64,000 nt of DNA from VXRJ01 sp965246995 (GTDB lineage Bacteria; Acidobacteriota; Vicinamibacteria; Vicinamibacterales; UBA8438). The stretch is from assembly GCA_965246995.1 (NCBI GenBank), contig OZ252008.1, forward strand, positions 1,364,001 to 1,428,000, in the 5' to 3' direction. Within the stretch, counting starts at the first letter, position 1. Each line of letters opens with the position of its first letter. The notes below the pieces were generated by a model. That model saw only the letters and a program-made list of their open reading frames with translations, had not been told where the DNA came from and made no database searches. This document shows positions 1 to 7,124 of the stretch, in pieces. The position numbers were made by a program, and so were the translations under genes.

Positions 1-11
1 TGGAACATTGA

Positions 12-36
12 CGGGGCGACGTTTGCCGTCGCCCCG
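12..36. other. GC-rich perfect hairpin
   Basis: A 9-bp perfect inverted repeat (CGGGGCGAC / GTCGCCCCG) with a 7-nt loop lies at the left edge. It has no T-tract on either side, so it is at best a weak terminator. The gene it would terminate lies outside the window. Positions 37-177 hold no convincing gene. Confidence 0.35.
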
Positions 37-177
37 CGATTTGACGCGCCGCGTCCGGACAGGGTTACCGGTCGCCGGGCTGGGTTGATTCCCGGCAACG
101 GCGGCACGAACGCCGGTTCGGACGCGGACGGGGCGCCGGCGGCCATAATTGGCAACGTTTTGTCGCCGTTACCGCAC

Positions 178-1515
178 TTATGCCGCGCATACTGACGTGC
201 CCATCAGGGGCTGAAGGCGTTTGACGTTCAACGCCAGGCACACCAAGTCCCACTCGCCGCCCGCCGTGGCGAGTCCCCGCAGGCTGAAGCGCCGGAATCC
301 CAGCACGTGCTTGATCCAGCCGTGCGGGGCCTCCGACAGCCACTTGCGTTCCGCATACGCCGCCCGGCCCGCCCGCGTCGCCAGTTTCTCCGACATGCGA
401 CTCGTCGCCGGATGCTTCTTGGGGTCGCTGGTCGTCGCCGTCTTACCCTCTCGCCCCGGCGCCACATACCCGTTGACGCCCCGCGTCTCCAGGTCCACCA
501 AGTCCCGCTCGTTGCAATACCCGGCGTCGGCCAGCACCGTCTCCGGCTGCGCGTCGAACGTCTCCGACACCGCGTCGAGCAGCGCCGGCAACCCGCCCTG
601 GTCACTCGCGTTCGCCGTCACGTCGGTCGCCACCACCAACTGGTGGTCAGAGTCCACCGCCACCTGCGCGTTGTAGCACTGCTGGAACCCTTCGTTGCTC
701 GTCTTCATGATCCCGCTGTCCGGATCCGTGAAGTTGCTCTGCGCCTTCTCGTCCGGCTCGCCATACCCCCGCTTGTACGGCCGACCGCCCTGCGGGTTCC
801 GACCCTCGCCCGGCTGCCGCCCGCCCGCGTCGTCCGCCGCCCGCTGCGCCGCCTCCAGACGCGCCTTCGCCGCCCGGATCGCCGCCAGACGATCCTCCCG
901 CCGCCGCAACTCCGTCGGCAGCTCGTCGCCGCGCACCGCCGCCCCCAACCGCGCGTCCTCGGCCGCGTCAGCGTCGCCAGCCGCCTCCACCAGCGCCTCG
1001 ACCTCGCTCGCCAGCCGCCGCTCCTCCTCCTGCATCCGCCCGTAGCTCATCGCCTTGCGTTTGCTCGCGTTCGCCCGCACCTTCGTCCCGTCTATCGACA
1101 ACTTCCCGAAGCTCGCCAGCCCCAGCTCTTGCGCCAGACGCACCACCTCCACAAACAGTTTCTTGAAGTCCCCAAGGTGCCGCCGACGGAACTCGCACAC
1201 CGTCCGGTGTTGCGGAAAGTTGCCCGCCGCCAGCACCCGGAACGCCACGTCCTCTTCCAGCTTCTTCGCGATCCCCCGCGACGAAAACACCCCCGTCGCA
1301 TACGCGTAGATCAGCACCTTCACCAGCATCCGTGGCGCATACGGCGCGTTGCGCCGACCGTCTCCCTCATACGGCGCGTAGAACGCCGTCAGATCCAAAC
1401 CCTCCACCAGGTCGCTCACGTGATGCGCCAAGTGGCCTTCCGGCAGCCACTCCCGCATGTCGGCTGGCAGCAACAGGGTCTGGTCCGGTGCGTAGCGGCG
1501 AAACGTCGTCGACAT
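178..1515 (-). CDS. IS1182-family transposase
   Basis: DDE transposase of the IS1182 type, 445 aa. The N-terminal region (RYAPDQTLLLPADMREWLPEGH) is the usual helix-rich IS1182 start. Likely catalytic acidic residues are in SIDGTKVRAN (D about 142), VLADAGYCNE (D about 330) and the later YAERKW...GFRRFSLRG segment (E about 389). The ATG at 1515 is preferred over an upstream in-frame ATG at 1608 because AAAGGACCTG gives a good ribosome binding site just before it. Length is normal, so the gene looks intact. I could not find convincing terminal inverted repeats or a target duplication, so the element borders are undefined; it probably ends very near the stop of the neighbouring PH-domain gene (1605). 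Confidence 0.85.
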   Translation of the reverse strand: MSTTFRRYAPDQTLLLPADMREWLPEGHLAHHVSDLVEGLDLTAFYAPYEGDGRRNAPYAPRMLVKVLIYAYATGVFSSRGIAKKLEEDVAFRVLAAGNFPQHRTVCEFRRRHLGDFKKLFVEVVRLAQELGLASFGKLSIDGTKVRANASKRKAMSYGRMQEEERRLASEVEALVEAAGDADAAEDARLGAAVRGDELPTELRRREDRLAAIRAAKARLEAAQRAADDAGGRQPGEGRNPQGGRPYKRGYGEPDEKAQSNFTDPDSGIMKTSNEGFQQCYNAQVAVDSDHQLVVATDVTANASDQGGLPALLDAVSETFDAQPETVLADAGYCNERDLVDLETRGVNGYVAPGREGKTATTSDPKKHPATSRMSEKLATRAGRAAYAERKWLSEAPHGWIKHVLGFRRFSLRGLATAGGEWDLVCLALNVKRLQPLMGTSVCAA

Positions 1516-1604
1516 CAGGTCCTTTCGTCGTCGGATGGTCTGCGATTGTCGCATCCCTTTTCTGCGGCGCAGACTCCTAGGCCAGACCGGCGCGCTGTAG
1601 ATTC

Positions 1605-2078
1605 TCATGTGTCGGTTCTAACCGGCAGGCCCTCGACTGAGATCGCAGGCGCCGACACCAGGATCGCCTGCCCGAATCCGGCCCTGTCCGCGGGCGAGAC
1701 AAGCAGCGTGCCGCCGCCGTGCAGCACCGCGATGCGGTCAAGTGACAGCGCGGGAGCGGACAGCGGGTCTCGCGATGCCCGTAGCGCGGTGATCGACTGC
1801 AACGGAATCCGGCGCGTCGACCCCATGCAGCGCGCCGTCAGTGTCGTGCCGCTCACCACGTAGACAGTGCTCCGAAGCATCCAGACGAACGCGCCGACCG
1901 GAAGGAGGATGACGAGCGGCACCCAGACCGTGCCCTGGGACGCCTCCCGAATGGCCGGGTAAACCAGCAGGAAGCAAGGGGCGACAGACAGCAGAACGAG
2001 CCAGAGGTCGACCTTGGACCGGAAACGAAGGCCGTCCCCGTTCGTCCCGCGCGGTTCGTCTTCCCGGCTCGGTGACAT
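1605..2078 (-). CDS. small membrane protein with bacterial PH-like domain (YyaB/DUF1200-like)
   Basis: 157 aa. Two hydrophobic helices near residues 25-70 (LWLVLLSVAPCFLLVYPAI and VWVPLVILLPVGAFVWML) are followed by a short beta-rich segment (STVYVVSGTTLTARCMGSTR...IPLQSITAL...) typical of bPH_4/DUF1200 proteins. Role in those proteins is unknown. An AGAAGG ribosome site precedes the ATG. Its stop lies about 90 bp from the transposase start, so the insertion sequence probably landed just 3' of this gene without obviously truncating it. Confidence 0.6.
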   Translation of the reverse strand: MSPSREDEPRGTNGDGLRFRSKVDLWLVLLSVAPCFLLVYPAIREASQGTVWVPLVILLPVGAFVWMLRSTVYVVSGTTLTARCMGSTRRIPLQSITALRASRDPLSAPALSLDRIAVLHGGGTLLVSPADRAGFGQAILVSAPAISVEGLPVRTDT

Positions 2079-2143
2079 TTGGCAGCCTTCTCGACCTCAT
2101 CCCACCATGCCGAGCGTCATCCGTTTGAATCGGCGACAATGAG

Positions 2144-2371
2144 GTGCGCCAGGCAGGGGCGACCGAGGTGCGTGAGACCGGCGGGCGCGTCGTCGTGAGG
2201 GCTCTGCTCGCGACTCTGTTCGGCATGCTCTCCGGCGGTGGGCTCAATGCTGCGCTGGGCGAGCAAGGCGCCGACACGCCAGCGCTCGCGTTGCTCGGCG
2301 GCGGACTGGCGCTCGGCGTCGTGATCGTGGCGCAGGCCCGACGGCGAGCGCGGGGGGCACAGGACGACTGA
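2144..2371 (+). CDS. hypothetical small membrane protein
   Basis: 75 aa from a GTG start. Two hydrophobic stretches (VRALLATLFGMLSGGGLNAAL and TPALALLGGGLALGVVIVAQA) and a basic tail (RRRARGAQDD) suggest a two-helix membrane protein. No family recognised and the ribosome site is weak. It is divergent from the PH-domain gene. It may be spurious; the hydrophobic pattern and the lack of a better alternative frame are the only support. The following 2372-2548 shows nothing convincing. Confidence 0.4.
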   Translation: MRQAGATEVRETGGRVVVRALLATLFGMLSGGGLNAALGEQGADTPALALLGGGLALGVVIVAQARRRARGAQDD

Positions 2372-2548
2372 CGAAGCGACCGCCGCGTCCGGCTATGGCT
2401 GGCGACCGGTGTTCGCCAACGAGGACCGCCCGGATCGCCCTTGGCTCTCGGTCGGTCGCACGCTTGCCGGGCGTTGGCGCAAACGCTGCGAAGCAGTAAC
2501 CTGTTCGTCTTCGCGCTGCCTTGACGATCTGGTCGAACTCACAGGCCA

Positions 2549-3136
2549 TCAAGCACCCAGCAGACTGTTCATGTCCGCCAGGAGATCGCGCCTGCGGTCG
2601 TAGCCCCTGGTAGCAATCAGTCCGAGGGCGTGACGCGCGAGCTCCAGGTCCTCCGCCGAGGCGGCTGCGAGAAGGGTCCTGATGTCGACCAGATCCTGTG
2701 GGCGACTCACGTCGTCGCGAGACAGCACCTTCAGTGCAATCAAGTGTCCAGTGGTGGCTACAGGCAGCGTCAGGTGGGGCAGCACTTCGATTGGCTCCGC
2801 CTCGGCGACCACCTCGGCTTCGATGCCCGACGAGGCAAACAGCAGGTCGACGACCGGCGCCTCCGGCGCGGGAGAGCGGGTCAGCCTTACGGTCGCAAGC
2901 CGGCCGACGGCTTCTTGCTCCACGATGGACCCGATGCCGTAACCGAGCACCCGCAACCCATGCACCAGAGACTGGGCCTCGGCGTCGCTATCCAGCGCCA
3001 CCGCGAGATCGGCATCGCGCGTAAACCGTGGTTCGGTCCGCGCAGAGACCGCTAATCCGCCGATCAAGGCAAAGGAAATGCGGGACCTGGCGAGGTCGGC
3101 ATCAACCCGGCGGAGTATCGCTTCGAGCGAGGTCAC
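2549..3136 (-). CDS. AbiEii-like nucleotidyltransferase
   Basis: 195 aa nucleotidyltransferase-fold protein. The N-terminal ALIGGLAVSARTEPRFTRDA segment (about 23-42) carries the GG...S/R...T.D.D signature of MNT/AbiEii enzymes, with the metal-binding aspartates in RDADLAV. The C-terminal half (LIALKVLSRDDVSRPQDLVDIRTLL) matches the family's K...R...KD.DI helix region. In related AbiE systems the nucleotidyltransferase is the toxin. The GTG start overlaps the stop of the upstream small gene by four bases (GTGA), indicating translational coupling. That small gene in turn overlaps recO. Confidence 0.75.
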   Translation of the reverse strand: MTSLEAILRRVDADLARSRISFALIGGLAVSARTEPRFTRDADLAVALDSDAEAQSLVHGLRVLGYGIGSIVEQEAVGRLATVRLTRSPAPEAPVVDLLFASSGIEAEVVAEAEPIEVLPHLTLPVATTGHLIALKVLSRDDVSRPQDLVDIRTLLAAASAEDLELARHALGLIATRGYDRRRDLLADMNSLLGA

Positions 3137-3417
3137 GCGGTCAGGTCGGTCAGATCTACTCGACGTCCTGGGCTGTCACCGTGCTCCGCCCCCGGGCGGT
3201 CGAGAAGCCACTGTTGAAGTCGCCGGTCGATTTCCTCGTCGCTCGCCCCGGCATGGTTGCGGCGGAGACTCTGGCGCTTCATGGCAACGCCGGTCTCGAA
3301 CAGATTGAGCGTCGTGCGAAACGCCTGGGCTACGGATGCCTTGGAACGGGGCTCCATATGTCCACTGTACGGCGTGGTGTGCGGTTGGGCAAACTCGACG
3401 CGATCCCCGAGCGTCAT
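3133..3417 (-). CDS. small partner of the nucleotidyltransferase (putative antitoxin)
   Basis: Up to 94 aa, hydrophilic and helix-rich. The core (FRTTLNLFETGVAMKRQSLR, then DEEIDRRLQQWLLDRPGAEHG) resembles the small proteins commonly encoded just upstream of AbiEii-type nucleotidyltransferases. Two starts are possible: ATG at 3417, which overlaps the recO stop (ATGA), or ATG at 3357 (MEPRSK), which starts nearer the conserved part. The overlaps on both sides favour one recO-partner-nucleotidyltransferase transcript. The antitoxin role is inferred only from gene order; no DNA-binding domain is visible. Confidence 0.6.
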   Translation of the reverse strand: MTLGDRVEFAQPHTTPYSGHMEPRSKASVAQAFRTTLNLFETGVAMKRQSLRRNHAGASDEEIDRRLQQWLLDRPGAEHGDSPGRRVDLTDLTA

Positions 3418-4175
3418 CCGCCCGCTACCGCGTGGAGCACCCTCAAGGACTTGAGGTGTTTCTCCAGATGCGTGGTGATGAGGGCCTGATGGGCGGCGGC
3501 CAGCTCGCGGTTGGCGGCCGGCGCGAGCAGTGCCTCGGCGAGGCTGGCGGGGTGCAGTTCACGCGATGACTGAAGGAACGCGAATGCGGCCGGCGACAAC
3601 TGGAGGCCACGTTCCGACGGTTCGCAGCGCTGGCAGATGAACGTGCCGCCGGTCGGGTCGAGCCTGGCGCCGACCTCGAGCGTGCCGCGGCACCGGCTGC
3701 ATCCGCGGATCGAAGGGTAGACACCCTGGAGGCGGAGCAGCCAGAACTCGAAATAGCGTGCCAGGCGTTCGACCGGCGCACCGGCGGCGAGCGCCTCGAT
3801 TACTGCCGCGCCGAGCCGGAACAACCGTTCGTTCGGATCCGCCTCCGGCGCCCACTCGTCGATCAACTCGGCGAAGTAACCGACATGCGCGAGTCCGTCG
3901 GCGCTGGGCGCGGCGAGAGGGGAACACGTCGGCTCGACGTACCGGAGCCGTACCAGATCCCGCTGCTCCCGTTCGAAGTAGGCAACCCGCCCGAGCGTCA
4001 ACGGCTCGAGCGCCCCCATATACGGTGAGCGTGGCCGGCGCGCTCCGCGCGCGACGCCGCGGCGCTTTCCCCGATCGGCGGTCAGGAAGACCACGATCCG
4101 GTCGGTCTCGCCCAACTTGTAGGTGCGGAGAATCAGTGCGTCCGCAGCGTGGAGCGGCATGCAATTGTCCGGCAT
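3414..4175 (-). CDS. recO: DNA repair protein RecO
   Basis: 253 aa. RecO loads RecA on SSB-coated single strands together with RecR in the RecFOR pathway. The N-terminal OB-fold is visible (ALILRTYKLGETDRIVVFLT, then GKRRGVARGARRPRS) and a zinc-finger-like set of cysteines is complete (C159-x2-C162 and C181-x2-C184). Length is normal. The last codons overlap the next small gene by ATGA, which ties a toxin-like nucleotidyltransferase module to this repair gene. Divergent from the quinoprotein gene at 4217. Confidence 0.93.
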   Translation of the reverse strand: MPDNCMPLHAADALILRTYKLGETDRIVVFLTADRGKRRGVARGARRPRSPYMGALEPLTLGRVAYFEREQRDLVRLRYVEPTCSPLAAPSADGLAHVGYFAELIDEWAPEADPNERLFRLGAAVIEALAAGAPVERLARYFEFWLLRLQGVYPSIRGCSRCRGTLEVGARLDPTGGTFICQRCEPSERGLQLSPAAFAFLQSSRELHPASLAEALLAPAANRELAAAHQALITTHLEKHLKSLRVLHAVAGG

Positions 4176-4216
4176 GGTAGCGTAACGACAGTCTGGATGC
4201 CTGCAAGGGGGCAGCG

Positions 4217-6181
4217 ATGATCAATTGGCGATGGTCGTGTGCGGCGGCGTTGGTGACGATTACCGTTTCAGCGAGCCTGCTGGCGACTGCGGCGCCGGCT
4301 GTGGCTCAGGTGCCTGACGGCGAATGGCATGCGTTCGGTCGGGATCAGGCGAATACGAAGTACTCGCCGCTCGATCAGATCACTGCCGACAACTTCCTCG
4401 ACCTGGAGGTGGCGTGGCGCTGGACGTCGCTTTCGCGAGCCGTCGCGGAAGCGGACGAGCGGATCCTGCCGAGCGGCTACAAGGGGACGCCCCTCGTGGT
4501 GGACGGGATGATCTACGCCATCACCGCGCTCGGCCAGGTGGCCGCACTCGACGCGGGCACCGGCGAAGAGGTCTGGACCTACGACCCGCGCATCTACGAT
4601 CGGATGGAGCGCCCGCCGAACATGGGGTGGCGCCACCGCGGCGTCTCGTACTGGAAGGACTCCGAGAGCGGCGACGCGCGGATCGTCTTCTCGAATCACG
4701 ACCTCCGCCTCGTGGCGCTGAACGCGAAGACGGGCGAGATGTATCCGGACTTCGGCACCAGCGGCTTTGTCGACTTGCGCGAAGGGCTCGGGCGGGAGAT
4801 CGATCAGACGCGGATGACCTACTCGTCGCCGGTCACCATCGCGGGTGACACCGTGATCGTCGGGAGCGTCGTGCAGGACACGTTCATCACGCTGCGCGAG
4901 GCATCGCCGGGGCATGTCCGTGCCTACGACGTGCGGACCGGCGACATGAAGTGGATCTTCCACACCATCCCGCAGGGCGACGAATTCGGTGTCGACTCGT
5001 GGCAGAACGAGTCGTGGCGCTACAGCGGACACTCGAACGTCTGGTCCTACATGGCCGTCGACGAGGAGCTGGGACTGGTGTACCTCCCCACCGGCACGCC
5101 GTCGAACGACTGGTACGGCGGGATGCGGCCCGGCAACAACCTTTTCGCCGAGAGCATCGTCGCCGTCAATATCGAGACCGGCCAGCGCGAGTGGCACTTC
5201 CAGGCGATCCACCACGGGTTGTGGGACTGGGACTTCCCGACCGGGCCGAACCTGATCGACATCACCGTCGACGGGCGTCCGATCAAGGCGATCGCGCAGG
5301 TAAGCAAGCAGGGATTCACGTACGTCTTTGACCGGGCGACCGGCGAGCCGGTCTGGCCGATCGAGGAGCGCCCGGTGCCGCAGGGGGATGTGCCCGGGGA
5401 GTGGTATTCGCCGACGCAACCCTTCCCGACGAAACCGCCGCCGTTCGATCGGCAGGGGATCACGATCGACGACCTGATCGACTTCACGCCGGAGCTGCGC
5501 GAGGAAGCGCTCGAGATCGTCAACGCGCGCGCCCGCTTCGGCCCGATCTTCTCACCGCCCATCCTGCGGGGCGCGGAGAAGCCATTCATTCAGGTGCCGG
5601 GCGCCGGCGGCGGCGCGAACTGGCAGGGCGCGGCGGTCGATCCGGAGACCGGGATGCTGTACGTCTCGTCGTCGTCCACGCTGATCGTCGTCGAGGTAAT
5701 CCCGTATGACGCACCGGCGACCATCGGCTACTTCACGGACCCCTGGGGCTACGGCTTGTCCGGCCCGCAGGGGCTCCCGATCTTCAAGCCGCCCTACTCT
5801 CGGGTGACCGCGATCGATCTGAACACCGGCGAGCATGCCTGGCAGGTGCCGCACGGCGACGGGCCGCGGAACCATCCCGCGCTCGCGCACCTCGATCTGG
5901 GGCCGCTCGGCGGCGGGGGCGGGATCAGTTCCGGGCCGCTCGTGACGCCGACGCTGCTGATCATGAACCACGGCGGACGCGACGTCGTGGAGGAGGCAGA
6001 CAGTTCAACCGCCATCAGTGCCTATGACAAGGCGACCGGCGAGCACCTTGGATCGATCCCGCTGCCGGCGTCGCCGGGCGCGAACCCGGTAACGTACCTT
6101 CACGATGGGAAGCAGTACCTGCTGGTCGGGCTCGGCACCGGCGGCGACGATTCGGAGCTGGTCGCACTGACCTTGCCGTAG
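4217..6181 (+). CDS. secreted PQQ-dependent dehydrogenase (quinoprotein, first copy)
   Basis: 654 aa with a clear signal peptide (AAALVTITVSASLLATAAPAVAQ). The mature part is an eight-bladed quinoprotein propeller: it opens with WHAFGRDQANTKYSPLDQI, has repeated AxDxxTGExxW blade motifs, and contains the WDWDFP segment near residue 335 and the late PGxGGGANWQGAAVDPETG. There is no CxxCH, so no fused cytochrome domain; electrons would go to a separate acceptor or the quinone pool. The family oxidises sugars or alcohols in the periplasm; the substrate cannot be told from sequence. Paralogues lie at 21291 and 25605. Confidence 0.9.
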   Translation: MINWRWSCAAALVTITVSASLLATAAPAVAQVPDGEWHAFGRDQANTKYSPLDQITADNFLDLEVAWRWTSLSRAVAEADERILPSGYKGTPLVVDGMIYAITALGQVAALDAGTGEEVWTYDPRIYDRMERPPNMGWRHRGVSYWKDSESGDARIVFSNHDLRLVALNAKTGEMYPDFGTSGFVDLREGLGREIDQTRMTYSSPVTIAGDTVIVGSVVQDTFITLREASPGHVRAYDVRTGDMKWIFHTIPQGDEFGVDSWQNESWRYSGHSNVWSYMAVDEELGLVYLPTGTPSNDWYGGMRPGNNLFAESIVAVNIETGQREWHFQAIHHGLWDWDFPTGPNLIDITVDGRPIKAIAQVSKQGFTYVFDRATGEPVWPIEERPVPQGDVPGEWYSPTQPFPTKPPPFDRQGITIDDLIDFTPELREEALEIVNARARFGPIFSPPILRGAEKPFIQVPGAGGGANWQGAAVDPETGMLYVSSSSTLIVVEVIPYDAPATIGYFTDPWGYGLSGPQGLPIFKPPYSRVTAIDLNTGEHAWQVPHGDGPRNHPALAHLDLGPLGGGGGISSGPLVTPTLLIMNHGGRDVVEEADSSTAISAYDKATGEHLGSIPLPASPGANPVTYLHDGKQYLLVGLGTGGDDSELVALTLP

Positions 6182-6227
6182 GAGCGGAGGCAGCCGATGG
6201 GTCGGCCGGCGGGACGGGACGTTACGC

Positions 6228-6233
6228 TACAAT
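6228..6233 (+). promoter_or_regulatory. possible -10 box of glyQS
   Basis: TACAAT lies 18 nt upstream of the glyQ ATG. No good -35 hexamer is seen at 16-18 nt spacing, so the assignment is tentative. Confidence 0.3.
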
Positions 6234-6251
6234 GCGCGTCGCGCGCTCGCC

Positions 6252-7124
6252 ATGACCCTTCAGGATCTGATCCTCACACTTTCCGGCTTCTGGTCCGATC
6301 GCGGCTGCCTGATCCAGCAACCTCTCGACATCGAGGTTGGGGCCGGGACGATGCATCCGGAGACATTCCTCCGTGTCATCGGTCCCCGGCACTGGAACGT
6401 CGCGTACGTACAACCGTCGCGCCGCCCCGCTGACGGCCGCTTCGGTGAGAACCCGAACCGGCTCTTCAAGCACCACCAGTTCCAGGTGATCCTGAAGCCG
6501 TCACCGGACGCGGCGCAGCGGCTGTACCTGGACAGTCTGGCCGCATGCGGCATCGATCCGACGCGCCACGACGTCCGCTTCGAGGAAGACAACTGGGAGT
6601 CCCCGGCGCTGGGCGCCTGGGGAATCGGATGGCAGGTGCTGCTCGACGGGCTGGAGATCACCCAGTTCACTTACTTCCAGCAGGCGGGAGGCCTGGATCT
6701 GGCGCCGATCTCTGTCGAGCTGACCTACGGACTGGAACGGATCGCGATGCACCTGCAGGGCGTGGACGACGTGTACGACCTCGCGTGGGCGCCGGGCGTC
6801 TCCTATCGCGAGGTACGGCATCGTGAGGAAGTGGAGCAGTCGAAGTACGCGTTCGGCCAGGTCGATTTGCCGGCCGGCGAGTTCGGCCGAACCCACCGCG
6901 ACCTGTTCGACCGTTACTACGAACTCAGCGAGCATCTGCTGGCGTCCGGCCTCACGCTGCCGGCTCTCGACCATTGCCTGAAGTGCTCGCATGCCTTCAA
7001 CCTGCTCGACGCCAGCGGCAGTATCGGCGTGACCGAGCGAGCGGCTTACATCCTGCGGGTTCGGAAGCTGGCCGTCGCCATCGCCGGCGCGCACGCCGAG
7101 TGGGAACGAGGCCAGGACGCATGA
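6252..7124 (+). CDS. glyQ: glycine--tRNA ligase alpha subunit
   Basis: 290 aa. Catalytic subunit of the bacterial alpha2beta2 glycyl-tRNA synthetase. Diagnostic stretches are FWSDRGCLIQQPLDIEVGAG, GPRHWNVAYVQPSRRPADGR, FEEDNWESPALGAWGIGWQV and ELTYGLERIAMHLQ. Full length. The TGA stop overlaps the glyS ATG (ATGA), giving coupled synthesis of the two subunits. Confidence 0.97.
   Translation: MTLQDLILTLSGFWSDRGCLIQQPLDIEVGAGTMHPETFLRVIGPRHWNVAYVQPSRRPADGRFGENPNRLFKHHQFQVILKPSPDAAQRLYLDSLAACGIDPTRHDVRFEEDNWESPALGAWGIGWQVLLDGLEITQFTYFQQAGGLDLAPISVELTYGLERIAMHLQGVDDVYDLAWAPGVSYREVRHREEVEQSKYAFGQVDLPAGEFGRTHRDLFDRYYELSEHLLASGLTLPALDHCLKCSHAFNLLDASGSIGVTERAAYILRVRKLAVAIAGAHAEWERGQDA

Noticed and set aside
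1570..1582. ACTCCTAGG near the transposase 5' side as another MITE end
   Set aside because: Only 9 bases match the element terminus (GACTCCTAG) and the inner part of the repeat is absent; likely chance.
100..1620. Terminal inverted repeats of the IS1182-type element
   Set aside because: Only a 7-bp direct match (TTGTCGC) was found on the two sides; no convincing inverted ends or target duplication.
307..1863. 518-codon plus-strand open frame over the transposase
   Set aside because: Arg/Pro/Leu-rich shadow translation of a GC-rich gene; the minus frame is clearly a transposase.
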